From: Trematomus loennbergii
Lineage: Eukaryota > Chordata > Actinopteri > Perciformes > Nototheniidae
DNA length: 64,000 nucleotides
Reading direction: 5' to 3'
NCBI GenBank assembly: GCA_012861695.1
Contig: JAAOOA010000002.1
Coordinates: 27,768,804-27,832,803 of the forward strand
Both the position numbers and the translations under genes were made by a program. The notes below the pieces were generated by a model that was given only the letters and a program-made list of their open reading frames with translations, was not told the origin of the DNA and searched no databases. Positions 1 through 18,104 of the stretch are shown here, piece by piece (positions within the stretch are counted from its first letter, which is position 1; each line of letters opens with the position of its first letter).

Positions 1-3000
1 TTCCAATTGGTATTCACGAGTTGGAAAGCGAGAGGGCACTTCACGGTTGAGTGGTTGTGAGTCTATTTGGCAGCCCAGGAGTGACAGGATGCATCGCTGA
101 GGTCCTTCTGCTCTGTTGGACCACATGCTCGGTTCAAATCATTAGTCAGCAGAAAAGTAAGGCACACACGTCCTAACAGAGGAGCTCCAGCGCCCTGAAG
201 GTATCCCTGCTTATGACTTCTTAATGCGGCCTTTGCAGGGTCATTCATCTTGTGGGGCTCCCCACCGATATTACCTTGGATGTCAGAAAAGAGAGTTTTG
301 CAGTGAAAAGACATTTCAAGGTGAAGAATGGTCAGACTGTGTGTGTGTGCACAGTTGGTGGGACCTAATGGTGCAGTAAATGCTTGATGGTGTTTTAGGG
401 TTCTGCTGGGAGACCTTTTCCCACTGTCTCCCCTTTAGCTCCCCAGGCTAACCTCTGTAATCAGCGCTCCCACACCCTCAGGGGCCCCGGGCTGAACCCA
501 GAACTGTGTAGCGGGCCTGATAAGAGCGGCTTCTTCTGTTCTCACCTCCCACCTCTTACTTAACTGCCCACCGCTTTAACTATAGGCTCCGTGAATGGAA
601 GAGTTAACCCGAAAGATAGACAGGGCCAGGGTGAAATCGGGGGCATTGCTATCGTGGTATAGAATTTCCACAAGCTGACTTTAAATTGAACTTTAAACTA
701 TTATTGGGTTAACCCACTATCTTTGGCATTGAGTCATTGGCCAACAATGAGGATTTGAGTGATACATGACGTGTGTTCTACAGAGGAAGATTGACAGCAA
801 ATATGCTGTATCTGTGACATACAGAAAATTGTCTTAGTTTTTGCCAGAAAGAGTTGGCAGACATATCCGAAAAGGGGATTGGTTGGTACACCGTGGCTGC
901 ACCCCACTTTCCGACTTATTTATGGTCTTGCAGAGGGGCTTTTGTGCTGTGGAATGGATGACACAGTGCTCCCAAAATAAGCTTGCCTTCATGTGCGTTT
1001 GCATTTGGATTGGCCTCATTTACCGTGTGCACAGCTGGGATGATTGGACTGCAAGACCCATCATTTGTGTCAACATCAAACTATGAGACACAACGTAATT
1101 CATTACTGTGGCAGCTATGCACACACAGTATGAACAATTGTTTGCTCAGTCAAGTTTGGGTTTATGACCTTAGCTTTCAAATCCGCAGTAAGGTGACCTA
1201 GAAAGCATAAAAAACAGGGAACATTTGAGCTGAAACTGAGATAACGTTGCTCGTCACAGTGCTGCGCCTGAACCACATGTCTTTATGAGATTCCATAAGG
1301 ACATGGCAAAGGCTATCTACATACACATAGCCATCTTGAGGGAGAGATAAATGTCGAGAGGACTTGTGAAATGGTAGCTGGCGCCAAATCCCAGGCCATG
1401 TCCTCCATGTTTTTTTTTTTTCACGCATTGTGTCTGCTTTTCTCAGCTCTGTTTGGCTCAGCTTCGTGCTTTCATTTGTAGCAAAGTCCAATCGTTACCA
1501 AAAGAAAGGAAGGAATGAAGCATATCATAATTAACAAAGAAAGTGGAAGCTAACACCAGAGGAAAGAGAGAAGGAGCACTAGAGAGAGACAGATACGACA
1601 AAGAGAGAGGGAGTGAGAGGCTACAGTAAAATATGGAGGAACCCATTTCTATGAAAAGGCCCTAGGGGGAGTTGTGCTCCAGTAAATCCGCCTTACAGAG
1701 CGCTGCAATCTTGTTATAGTGTGGCCAGTGAGACGGACAGACAGACAAACAAGGCAGGCCTGGATCTTTCACAGCGCCCAAAGTCAAGCCCCATATCCCC
1801 TCAGTCAGCACATTGGCCGGCTGGAGCCTGTGCTATGTCCAAAGCTTCTGACCTCTGGTACTCAAACACAGCAGATCAGAGGGGAGAGGGACAGGGGTGA
1901 GAGAAGTGAAAGGGCAGAGAAAAATGGGTTGAGGGAGGGCTGGAGGGATGGTGCAATGCCTTATTTTGAGCACTTACTGTAAGTCACTGGTGTGGAGGAT
2001 GGATTACAGCATCACAAAGGTGGTTTTAGATATAGGTAAGCAGAAGCACAATGGGAGAAAAGACTGGAGGTATTATAGTTTTATTTCCTATTGTGTGCAT
2101 TCAAGATGCCTTTCATGTACATTATACACATGGGCCCGTCTACATTTTCTTGACATGCGTGCGTATGCTTGATGTCGACACGCAGATGCAATGACTATCT
2201 TTTGATGACAGTAAATATCGCCTCAGCATACAAACCTTTGATTTAGAATACAGCTGTCATAAGACTCAAATCACATTTGATTAATGTGTACAGTCTCACG
2301 GCAGCAGGCAAACATAGCAATCATCTTCCAACCCTTTCAATCTGCCAGGAACTGTTTATCCCCGGTAAATTACAGAGTTATCAAGAAACTGGGTTGAATG
2401 CAAGAGAAAGAGAACTGATTGGGCTATGACCTCCATAGATATTCTATAAAACATAGGACTTTATGCATGTAACTAGCAAAATCTGACAAGGCAAATTTTA
2501 ATACAATTCCTCCATTCATATTGCTGACATGAAGCCAGTTTTTAGCTGAGTTGGGGACATGCTGAGAGGAGCATAGGGCTGATGAGACAATAGTGAAATA
2601 TTCACAGCTCAGCGTACTGTTTAAAAAAGTGTGTAGGCCCGCACCAATGCTACAGAAAATCCTGTGTGACCTGAATTGGCTATTGAGATGCCAAACATAT
2701 ACGCTATAAATACTACAAAAGTGACACAGATATTCACAGAGAGTAGGTTACATCCTGCCCTTTCCTCTTTCCTGATATCTTTGAAGATTGCGAGACAGAC
2801 TTGCTTGAAACACCAACATTCTCTTCAGATGTCTCAGCAGACAAGAAGTCGCCTCCAGTTGTTAGTGCAAAATGAGTGCCTACAAAAACAACCCCTGTGC
2901 GCAGTCTGTGCGAGAGAAGTCATACAGCCACAGCTCCCTTTTTAATTACAGCTTCTTAAGGGGTAAGTCTCTTTAAATGCACCAAGTTATCATGGCCCAT

Positions 3001-4440
3001 TAAAACACATGTTTTGCATATGGCACACTACACTAGTCTCCTTGTAGTTTCAAGGTCCAAACTCATGAATATATTGCTCCTGTGAAAAATCAAAGGGGCT
3101 GTTTTTTTTTCCCTGACTGGAGGCTGAGTCTTTGAAGGGATAAAAATCCCATAATCCTCCTCGTCTCACACCCAGCGACTGATGCTCCCTTCTGCTGACA
3201 TGGAGCTTTTGTTGATAACCCTTTACAATAAGGTCCGTAGTGTCATTACGGAGCAAATAAGAGCTAAATGCTAATTAGCAATAGCTTACAAGAAGATCCG
3301 GAATAACTCCTTCCTCTTTCTTCATAGCCTAAATATTTCTGTTGTTGTTCCACCCTCACATGGAAATTGTTACAAGATCTGTGTCACTGCTTTAGGAATA
3401 TCTTGCAAGACTTGTTATGTTTCTCCTCGAGGGAAAAATGTCACATCTCACTAACAAGCAGCTTGTACAATTTATGCACTGTACCAGTCATTGATGAATG
3501 GGGCCAGAGACAGCTGAGATATTTGCTTTGTTTACAGAACAGAAGAAAAGAAAGGATTACTTATCGACTATATGCAATTTAGCTTCAGAGTGTTACCCTT
3601 ATTTTCCATTATTTGGAGCACCTTGAAGGCTACTTGAGGAGGGAGTCTTATGGAGGTTGAAAACATCTAAAATTAAAAGCCGTCCTGCTCATGTTCATCT
3701 TTGATGAGAGGTTTCTAAGAAGTCTGCTTGAGCAGTAATGGATGGGTTTGAGGACCAAAACAGAAAGGGAATAATTTCCACGATAATCCCTTGAACCTGG
3801 AAGGGTGGATTGGCTGGAAAAAGAGAGATAAAGGACCTATGGTAAGGGGGAAATGGGAGATAAATCACCACTGAGGTCTAAATAATGTACGGCCCTGTGG
3901 TATATTCAACTCTTATTGCCCTCATTTGCATGCCTTTCATGGTTTCATCGTTGCTGTCATGTCAAGCGATTGGGACGCCATCCCACTGACGGAGCCCCAA
4001 AATAGATCCAAAATTAGTTTTGCGCAGAGTACTTTTAATTCCCTCAAAGTATTCTGCATTTTCTCTCAGCAAAATAAGGAAGTAGGGAGGAGATGGGAAA
4101 AAAAAGCTAATTACGCCAATCCTCAAGGGAGAGAGAGTCAGGGAAACCTGCTTAAAGTGCAATACACATCTTCTCAGCGCTGCATCTGGTGGCGTCACCC
4201 ACACTCATGGGTGTAGCTGTCCAAGATGCTATAGCTGCGCCATAAATCTTCTGCTATTAGCCTGAAATGGTCCAAGGAGCACAGAGCGTCTCATAAAGGG
4301 CTACACTTTGGTTCAAAGTCTTTCTCTCCTGTACGGAAAACACAGTTTTTCTTTCACCTGCCTTTTTACAAGTCAACTTTGCTGGGTTAAGGCTTTCTCT
4401 TTACAGAAACTTAGAGAAAGCGAACACTGACACAATAAAT
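1..4440. other. Noncoding stretch, no gene recognised
   Basis: No open frame here resembles a known protein; the frames are under 100 codons and several overlap frames on the opposite strand. Visible sequence features are minor. There is a purine-rich run at about 1551-1625. Around 3213-3270 a stretch beginning AACCCTTTACAATAAGG looks like the edge of a dispersed DNA transposon, but I could not find its partner end. Intron or intergenic DNA are equally possible. Confidence 0.6.
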
Positions 4441-4732
4441 AGTAAATGGTAAATGGACTGTACTTATATAGCGCTTTATCCAGTCTTTACGACCCCTCAA
4501 AGCGCTTTACATACTACATGTCATTCACCCATTCACACCCATTCATACAGAGCAGTGTACCTTACTCTAGGAACTAACATTCATACACATTCACACACCG
4601 TTGGCCATGCCATCGGGAGCAACTCAGGGTTAAGTATCTTGCCCAAGGATACATCGACATGTTGGCTGCACGGGCTGGAATCGAACCCACAACCTTCTGG
4701 TTGAAAGACGACCGCACTCCCTCGCAGCCACA
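4441..4732 (-). mobile_element. tRNA-derived SINE with LINE-type tail
   Basis: Read on the minus strand, this begins with a degenerate tRNA-like head whose B box is GGTTCGATTCC (4677-4687 on the plus strand). Next comes a SINE body containing TTGGGCAAGATACTTAACCC. It ends in a tail with the paired motif AAAGCGCTTTGAG ... AAAGCGCTATATAAG (about 4470-4513) and a TTTACCATTTACTA terminus. This head-body-tail arrangement is typical of fish tRNA SINEs whose tails were borrowed from a LINE. It is noncoding and would have been transcribed by RNA polymerase III from the internal A and B boxes. I see no clear target-site duplication, so the outer ends are approximate. The tail differs from that of the SINE at 25.8 kb, so a different partner LINE is implied. 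It is not a functional tRNA gene. Confidence 0.82.
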
Positions 4733-10018
<5,286 letters not shown>

Positions 10019-10033
10019 TTAAAGAGGACATTA

Positions 10034-10685
10034 GCCGCGTTCACACCGGAGTACTTTTCACCGTACTTTTAGCGTTTAGTTCCGTTAGTACCCCTTATGT
10101 CGCGTTCACACCAAAAAGAGCACTTAATCTCGGGAACTTTACCCCCATTTTTAGTGCCTGCTGAGAGATGGTACTTTCCTGGGGGAAAAAAGTGCCCCAT
10201 TTCTGATTGTGGGCGAATTGCAAACCACGCCCCGTACAACTCTGAAATGTTTTGTAGAGCCGCCATTTTATTATCCTCGCATTAGCATTATTAGCATTAG
10301 CATTCGCCCAGCGCACAAACGCAGAGAGACTAACTTATGGCAACACAAAATAAAACATGGGAGCGGTGGAGATGAGGAGGTGTCGGCGTTCTGGCGATTT
10401 ACTCGGAAGGCTTCAGTAGAAACTGCTGGGAGTCCCAGCAGCTTCTACTGAAGCCCCAACTCCGGGGACTTCCCGCCGGGGACTCCGGGTGGCAGTATAC
10501 GCCGCGTTGTTTGCGGCCTGCCAGTAAACCCAAAGCAGAAGAAGACGAAGCGGCTCATTTGCGTAATCTTCCCTCAGGAATTTATTCCGGTGTGAACGCG
10601 ATCTGTACTAAATGCCCTGGGTAATAAGTGCCGGGGCACTAAGTGCCGGCACTAAATACGGCAAAGTACTTGGTGTGAACGCGCC
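10034..10685. mobile_element. Non-autonomous DNA transposon with double terminal inverted repeats
   Basis: The ends are inverted copies of CGCGTTCACACC (10036-10047) and GGTGTGAACGCG (10672-10683); pairing extends imperfectly to AAAGTACTT-like sequence inside. The same 12-mer recurs further in, at 10101-10112 and, inverted, at 10589-10600, giving two nested pairs. The interior is CpG-rich and contains repeated AGTGCCGGCACT and CCGGGGACT motifs plus a 47-bp palindrome. No transposase is encoded; open frames here are short and overlap on both strands. A TA occurs on each side (10032-10033 and 10686-10687), compatible with a TA-type duplication but too short to prove. Superfamily is not assigned; fish families with GTTCACACC termini are known to be common. 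Confidence 0.75.
10409..10455. repeat. Near-perfect 47-bp palindrome (hairpin)
   Basis: Arms of 23 bp (10409-10431 and 10433-10455) are inverted complements with a single mismatch around one central base at 10432. The left arm starts GGCTTCAGTAGAA and the right arm ends TTCTACTGAAGCC. It lies inside the inverted-repeat transposon. Confidence 0.92.
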
Positions 10686-13600
10686 TATAGGTTAGCTGGC
10701 TGTGATTGGTCCACTGCTTAGATATGTCCCGCTACTTTGCCTATCACATACAATGTGTTGGAGCACTAGTCAATATAAGCGCACGTGTTACATTGTGATG
10801 TCACTATGTTACAGGAGTAAACAAAGGAGTCCAATGGAGGAGTTTCAGGCAGGGGGGAAGAGTGTGGGAGAGAAACTCCCTCTGGAAGGAACACAGGGAT
10901 TTTAGCCTTTGCAGAACAATTACATGCACAACATCACAATGTACAGGAATGGGAAAACCCCAAGGAGCATAATAGGGCCCCTTTAATATATTGAAACTAA
11001 CCTATTTTAATGGTAAGCGTACAGTATTCCGGTAAAAATCTATTAGTTATCCAACAAATGACAAACATTATGTTCTATGCTAGCAACCTTTGTTCATACA
11101 ATTTTAATATTGCATACCGTGATGTTGGATTTACGTCATTAAGACTTACGTCATCCAGAAACGTGTGATCTGACTTTACAAGAACTCCCCCTCTATGTCT
11201 ATGTTTATAACAGGCATTAGGCACTTTTCAGTGTTGTGTGCCTTGTTAGCATACAGGAGAGCGAGGGAGATGAGGAGGTAGCCTGCTAGCTGCCTGCCCT
11301 GTGGGAACTACTACCGGCTCCTCGCTGCAGATGAATCATAAACAAGTCTCTTGGCCTCTGTGACTTAATCCCCTGTGACATCGCCACAGGGACAAAGAGA
11401 AAGAATGGAGCGGAGAAAAAGGAAAACATGCCCTGTGCTCAAAATTCAAGTGAATTAAACATTAGGAGCAATGAGGTGTATCTGAGGATATGTCATCGAG
11501 TTGAAGGAGTAATTTAACGCATCTGGATGTTTTGTTGGAGATTCTTTTTTTGGAATGAGAGGGGGGCAAAGGGACTTTAATTTTTGCTTCATAAAAGTAG
11601 CAGTCGCTTCATCTCAGGCTCTACCTTTGAGCTCCTTCTTTTCCTCCATGTGTGTATTATGCAAATTCACGTCCCACAGTCCTTTCATTTAAATTTGGCC
11701 ACACAGCTTAAGCTTGGGTAGTCTACAGAGTGTGGCAGCTCCTGCTATAATCAACATCGTGCTCCTTTTAGGCATGAGAAAGCATACCCGGGAGGGAGCA
11801 ATAAATGGATTTATTTTAGGAACCAGAATGAAAAATCTTGGTTAGGGCCAGACATGCTAAGTGCTTTGTCCCTTATGCATCAGCCCTTGGGCAGTATTTC
11901 CTTGCTAATTAAAAGCAGAACAAGGTGCAGGGTAGAAACAGTGTAGGCAGTGTGCTGTAACAGAGGTGGGAGCAGTCCAGCCCGGTGGTGTTTTCTTTTT
12001 TCCTCTAAAAGTTTGGGGTATGATTCTCACTTTGCCGGCACTCTGCAGGTTGTGCTGATGCAAGGCGCTTTTGTCTCGAGATTAATGAAAGACGTTTGGC
12101 TCGGTGGCATTTTGGATCCCACACAGAGGTTAGAAAAAGCCCCTGACCAGTGAAAGGTTTATGGGCCATGCCACCGAAAATGTTCTGCTCACTCGAGGAA
12201 GCAATTCTTTCATCCTACACTTTCTCTCAAATTTTTACCGACACAACAAATAGATGAAAAACTGAGGCTGTATTTCAAACCATTTTCTGGCCGAGGAAAA
12301 ATTCAATTGCAGCCTGCAGAATAAACCATGTTTTTCTATCTTTCCACCAGGTGTGCTTACAGTACAGTATGTGCTGCATATTACACTGAGCTGACACTAA
12401 TAACTGGTTAATGCATGTTATGTCAGAAGATGGCCTCATTGTAACAATACCCTGGATCTTCCATGGGTATGCAGGCACGACTATTATTATCTGGAGGAGG
12501 GATTCAGGATGCCAGGTGGAGATTACAAGTCCCATATGTCTGTCTGGTTAACATGATTTACAAACAGTCTCATGTATTCTTAAGTCACTCTGAATGTGTT
12601 GCCACAAAACCAAAGAGCAACAGGTTTGAAGGCCAGGACAGGGAATTCTGGGTGGGAATCGTTCTTATGGTGGGGCTAAAAGAAGCAGGTGTGTGTCTTA
12701 GATGATCATATTCAAGATTAGTATAGAATCCTGATCTTGCCAAAAAGGAAAATCCATCTGGCTAACCTGGGATTGTTAGAAAAACACATACAAAGATGGA
12801 GAGGGTTAAGAGTGTACAGCCCCCACCAGTACTACTAATCCCCACCTATCATAAACCTTTCTTATCACTGTGCCTTTACATCAGCCGTAATAAAGAACAC
12901 ACACAGTCGAGGCGGTAAAAGCACACTTTTTGCCCCTGCATGGCGCCTGATCATCCGAGAGTACTTAATGCCTGTGCCATGCATGGCTGGACCAATGTCA
13001 GGACGATGACAATGTTCTGCCGTGAGCTCAGAAGAAGAAACTGTTCAGACATCTCAGCTTTCCTCCTACGTGCCACATGCTGGCCCCGCTGCATCCCTAA
13101 CCACTAACTCCATCTGAAGAGGCATCGGGGTTCGAGTAAAACACCACCGCTCAGATCGAGGAGGTGATGTAGCCGAAGCCACAAAGATGAATCTTTTACC
13201 AAGAGAGACCAAGAGTTAGAGATCTATCCAAGTAATTTAGCGATGTACCGAGGAAAAGATATCATTTGCATCCTGTAAAAATAAATATGTTGTTTTTTTA
13301 AACCGTGAAAATTGATCGTACAAAGTATTGAGAAAACTCATGGACCACTCCATGCTCCGGAAAACAAGTGAGTCATCCCACTGGCAGAATTCAATTATCT
13401 TGGAAAGTACGATTTAAAGACTACACACAAGGCGAAATGACTAGATAAAAATTACCTTTTTTCTGCAGTGTAGATCCATTTGCAACAGACATGTGTTTAT
13501 TTACCCCAATGTAGCCAATCAGGAACAATTTATCTCCCCTTATCCCTGGTGGATTAGGTACTAATCTGTTTGCTGAGGGGAAAAAAGAGAAAGGGAGGGA

Positions 13601-15480
13601 AAAAAGCTTTTCTCTCTCATCCTTTCAGTATTAATAGTTCTATTAGTGGTGCCTTGCTATGATGTGATGTGACACTTATGGGTCCGCTTGAGAAGCCAGG
13701 CTAATGCCAAGATAGAAGAGGAGGTCGGTCTGGGAGACAAGAGGATTTCGTTCCACCTGAGATCGAGCGGTGTGAGAACACATCCATGCACTGGACGCAG
13801 TGTGTGTCTGCATACGGTGTGAGCACATAAGCACATTAGAGTGCGATCTGCTGGACCTCTTAATGCAGATGTTCACTCGGTGTGTAAGCAGTGAGCGCGG
13901 CGCTGCATCGCATGCTGATTAAGGCTCTCTGTGCGGGAGTGATGGGTAAGAAGACTACTCCTGTATGGTTTAATGAGCAGAAGAGTTTAGCCCGGAGCGA
14001 GGTCTTTGGGAGCAAACAGCGTAAAGCCAGAATGTCCTCTTCTCTTCCAATACACTCACTAGATAGAGCATCCATACCTAATTAATTTGAGCACTCACAT
14101 ACACACTGCTTCGGTTGTGCATACCTAGCAGATCCGTAAACGCACGTCTGCATGCACACTGAGGGGGTAATGCTGCCCTAAGCAATGGGCTACTGACTCC
14201 ATGGTGTGACCTTCAAGCCCCAACGTCCTTCGTCCCTGAGATGTCCTTTATCGCTGCCTTGCTCCAATCCCACGCTAATGCAAAGGGAGGAGGGGTGGGA
14301 ATTACATCTGCATGAGCACAAGAGTTAGCATATAACAGGGAAATGTGTGTGTGTGGGGGGGTCCCCTTCTGTCTTAGCAGATCCATACTGAATAGATAAT
14401 GCATTCTCGTCACTACAGTCCCAATTTGCATTTCCCTTTTCACACTGGCAGCATGCATATCTTTAACTAACATGTCTCCATTGTGTATGCATAAGGTGTT
14501 AAACACATGCATCACAAATGCATGTAACATGTTAATGTCCTCTGTAATAAAGGTGATTCAAATTCTGATCACGCCTAGAGGGAGGCCGTGCCCCTCCCCT
14601 TCAATCCCCAGCTACCCTGTACAGCATACGTAGATCATCTCGACTGCTAAAAGCACAGAGAGAAATGTCTAATGACATTTGAAGGGCTGCCTTACATATA
14701 GAGATCCCACTGGCAGTTTCCCTACACAGCAGTGAGTCTAAAGAACGCAGTGAATGCCTGCGCTCTAGTTGTCCGGCTGTTGCTGTAATGTCACTGGTTT
14801 TGAGCAGGAATTAGTTTTAATGTCACTCCGTCTCTCACCTGAATGTCACTGGCTTTTAATTGCCCTTCTTGTGAAATGGCAGTGTTTCTTGTGTCTGGCA
14901 GCTATGTATGGATGAAAGAGCGGGTTTAAATATTAGTCGTGTTATTGTATTTGATCTATTTTTAGTTCTGGGACTGCGCTATGGTACAGTGCACCAGAAC
15001 CCACGCCAAATAGTTAAAGTGTTTGAAAGTGAGCCATTGCAAATGGACCGATCCTCGTCGTAAATGGACTGCTTAACTGCTGCATTGTTTCATTACTGCC
15101 AGATTTCAACATGATGAAGTGTGGAGGAAAGTGCACAGAAGGAAAAAGATTCCCACAGCAAAAATAATGCTGTTTTCATTATTATCACCACACATAAAAA
15201 GCCTTCTGCAGGGCCACTGATGCACTGCAATGCTTTTACTTCCTGGTCCCACGGGGGTTTGGTGCTGCAGTACAGATCATAATGTATTGGGCAAAATAGA
15301 TCATACGGCATATTATGCACTTGATCTCAAATACAGTCAAGAAAAATCAGTCTGCAGAAGCAAATGCAGTACCCTGGGATGTACCCCGAGAGTAAAACAT
15401 TCAGAGGTCAGAGGTCAAACCAGTCACAGCTGCTCTAAAGTCCATAGCCTATGGGCTCTGGGGACACATGGAGACTAATC

Positions 15481-15532
15481 AGACACACACATATATACAC
15501 ATTCTGTCTCTGTCTCTCACACACACACATAC
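15481..15532. repeat. Compound CA/TA/CT low-complexity tract
   Basis: An imperfect run of ACACACACATATATACACATT followed by CTGTCTCTGTCTCTC and ACACACACACATAC. It is a degenerate compound microsatellite. The arginine/aspartate-rich minus-strand frame across it is not a gene. Confidence 0.8.
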
Positions 15533-17974
15533 AGCATATAGCCCAACAAAGCCGGAAAGGGCATCCGTGACATTACAGGACACAAACATCATGTAATGAG
15601 ACACAGTGTGTAGCATCAGATCTGCTGTGTTCACAAAGGTTATACAAAGACTGAATGTATCCATAAAACGAGATAAAAATATACCAAAATATAAACTAAA
15701 TTAGAATGGGATAGTTGTTCTGTTCGTCTTTGCTTTGTTGCATTTTGTCAGAGATTTAACAGTGACACGTTTACCAGACTTGAGTATACAAAACACTTAT
15801 AATCATGATATTCAACAGAAAAAGGGTTCATGTTACTCAGGCAAAAACAAATACGACCCAAAAAAACGCCATGTACAGAGCCATGATCAGTTGTAGGGCC
15901 TGTGCATTTTATTCAAGAAAATATGAATAGATTTATACAAATATTATCTTAATTTTGACATTAATCTGTGTCTGTGTACACTATGATCTATGGAGATAGT
16001 GTAAGAATTTAGAAACTAATTGTAAACAAAGGGTGAAACCAGAAATCTCCCTTGGCAGAGAATGTTACCTATTTTATGTTTGTATTACCATTTTATTGGT
16101 CTATTTTCTTGGAACTGAATATGCTTGAAAGTGCAGGATACACACATATTCAATTTAAGGTTATTCTAGACTCATGTTTTCCACAAATGACATATTTGTA
16201 ATTAAAGAGTTGTTTTGTTTGTTTATGTTTGTTGTGTTAATGTTGCTATACTGTGTAAATGGGTGTTTGAATGTCCCCAGGAAGAATAACGAATGCTAAT
16301 GCTAGTGCTAATGAGGTTCCTTATAAATTACACAAAGGCTCCAGACGCTCACTGCCCATCAGATGCCAAACTATTGCCTATCTCTTTCTGCCATTTGACC
16401 ACAGTGACACTAATGTGTGAGATGGGTCTCACTTGAGCCATAGCGGCCTCACAACAGCCTCTTGTCCACCGCGGTGCTTCGGAAACACTCCAGTCAAATT
16501 AGCTCCATTTGTTTGCTCACATACACAAAGAGTCTTCAGAGGGAAGTGGCTATCAGGATTCAAGCCCACTGTGCCCACACTCCAGAGTAAAACATCTGGG
16601 TCATGTCTTCTGAGGGAATTGTTTGAATTCTTTCAGCTAAATTGTTAATTTGTATGCTGGGTTGTGCATTCAAATCCCTCTTTCTGTGATGGTATTTGGA
16701 TCAAGACAAGGGAACAGTGTGCTGTGACAGTTTGCTGTGATCTTCAGAGTAAGTTGGCCGTGGATGCAAACCTCATGTGTTCTCATCAGGGCCCATTAGC
16801 TCTCTGGAAAACTCATGGCATGCAATAGCCCCGTTGATGACAAGCTGCTAATGATCCCTCTGGCTCAGGCAAACAGTCAAGTTTCCAAACCTCCACTGTA
16901 TTTCACCAGTCACCCCGAGGAAACTGCAGATCCACTATGAGGGGTTGGAGGAATTTTGAAAACTGGATTCTGAAGAAATTGCAAAATGAGAATGTGTTGC
17001 GCAAATGTTAATGGAATCGTAAAACAATGTGGCTTCTACTCTCAGGAAATCAAATGAGTTGTTTCTGGAGCTTGACGTCTTAGAGGAAGCACTCAGACTC
17101 ACATAAACACACAGAGACGAAGAATAAACACTACACTATAAAAACCTCACATAGATATAGAGAGAAATAAAAGTGTTGAAATGGTGTATGTGGCCTTGTG
17201 TGCAAGTGCGGATGTGAACAGGGTTTTTTCCCTTCCTTAACTCCCTTGTGTATGATTCTGGTGCAGACCGACTATGTTCCAGCAAGAGGGAATTTATCAT
17301 CTCTCTGTGACTATACATGGCAATCAGGTAAGTCTGGGGATAAGAATAGCCCGCCCACAAAGAGGCTCCTGCAAGTTAACACAGCTCTTCAGCTCAAGTA
17401 CACGGTGAGAATACTGAGCTGTGTTCAGGCACTCGCATACAAGAGTGCATAGACACCGGCGAAAAACAGGAGAATTCAAGGACAGAAAGGCAAAGCTGGT
17501 CTACTCTCGCACACAAACACAGACAAACAAACACACTCATCCGGGTTGACCCTTTGCGTCTATGACCAACAGCGCCGACATTCCTCATTCTGGCTCAGCC
17601 CGAGCTTTGTTTGGATTAGCTGAGAGAGAGCAGAACCCTTCGGTCCCTGTGGCTTCGCGGCACACGTCAGCCTGCTGCTAGGCTGCAGTCACACACAAAT
17701 ACACACATGCGCTGACATGACATAATAAGTGAGGGCACATGCACACAAAGTCAAGCCCGAAACCTATTTTACGTGCACAAGAACACACCGAGGTAAGTGT
17801 GTATACTCAAACGGCCGTAGATAAACACCGACATGTGCACACACTCACTAACATAGGCGACATTGGCCAGTCTTTTGGCCTTATACAGGCATGGTGGCGA
17901 CCCGATGCCTTTCATGGGAGCTGACTTCCTGACATCCTATCCTCAGGCTCTGCAGACCAACTAGTTCACAACAG

Positions 17975-18104
17975 GAGTGGAGGGAGGGCCGGGGACAGAA
18001 AGATGGAGAATGAAAGATAAAAAGCAGGGCTGGAGGAAGAGGAATGGTGGAGAGGGTGAGAAAGAAGTGAAAACAGGAGGGAGAGATGAAAGAATCAAAG
18101 AGCA
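17975..18104. repeat. Purine-rich tract
   Basis: About 130 bp of the plus strand are almost entirely A and G (GGAGGGAGGG, GAGAATGAAAGATAAAAAG, GGAGGGAGAGATGAAAG). Homopurine/homopyrimidine DNA can form intramolecular triplexes. Its reverse strand yields a Ser/Pro/Phe-rich open frame that is only a consequence of composition. Confidence 0.75.

Larger units (their letters stand above)
10019..10986. mobile_element. TTAA-flanked non-autonomous DNA transposon (copy A), interrupted
   Basis: The right part (about 10691-10982) is clearly homologous to copies at 24.47-24.77 kb and 60.81-61.27 kb. Shared blocks include TACAATGTGTTGGAGCACTAG, AACAAAGGAGTCCAATGGAGG and a GAGAAACTCCCTCTGGA segment. It ends in GGGCCC followed by TTTAA, with TTAA at 10983-10986. 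The left end is probably TTAAAGAGGACATTAG at 10019-10034, which resembles the family terminus TTAAAGAGGCCCTATTATG. The 652-bp inverted-repeat element at 10034-10685 lies between the two parts. TTAA target sites suggest a piggyBac- or Kolobok-type transposase in trans, but none is encoded. About 150 bp present in the 60.8-kb copy are missing on the left, so a deletion accompanied or followed the insertion. The left boundary is inferred. Confidence 0.6.

Noticed and set aside
3213..3270. AACCCTTTACAATAAGG as the end of a DNA transposon
   Set aside because: I could not find a matching inverted end or a second copy in the window, so it is not listed as an element.
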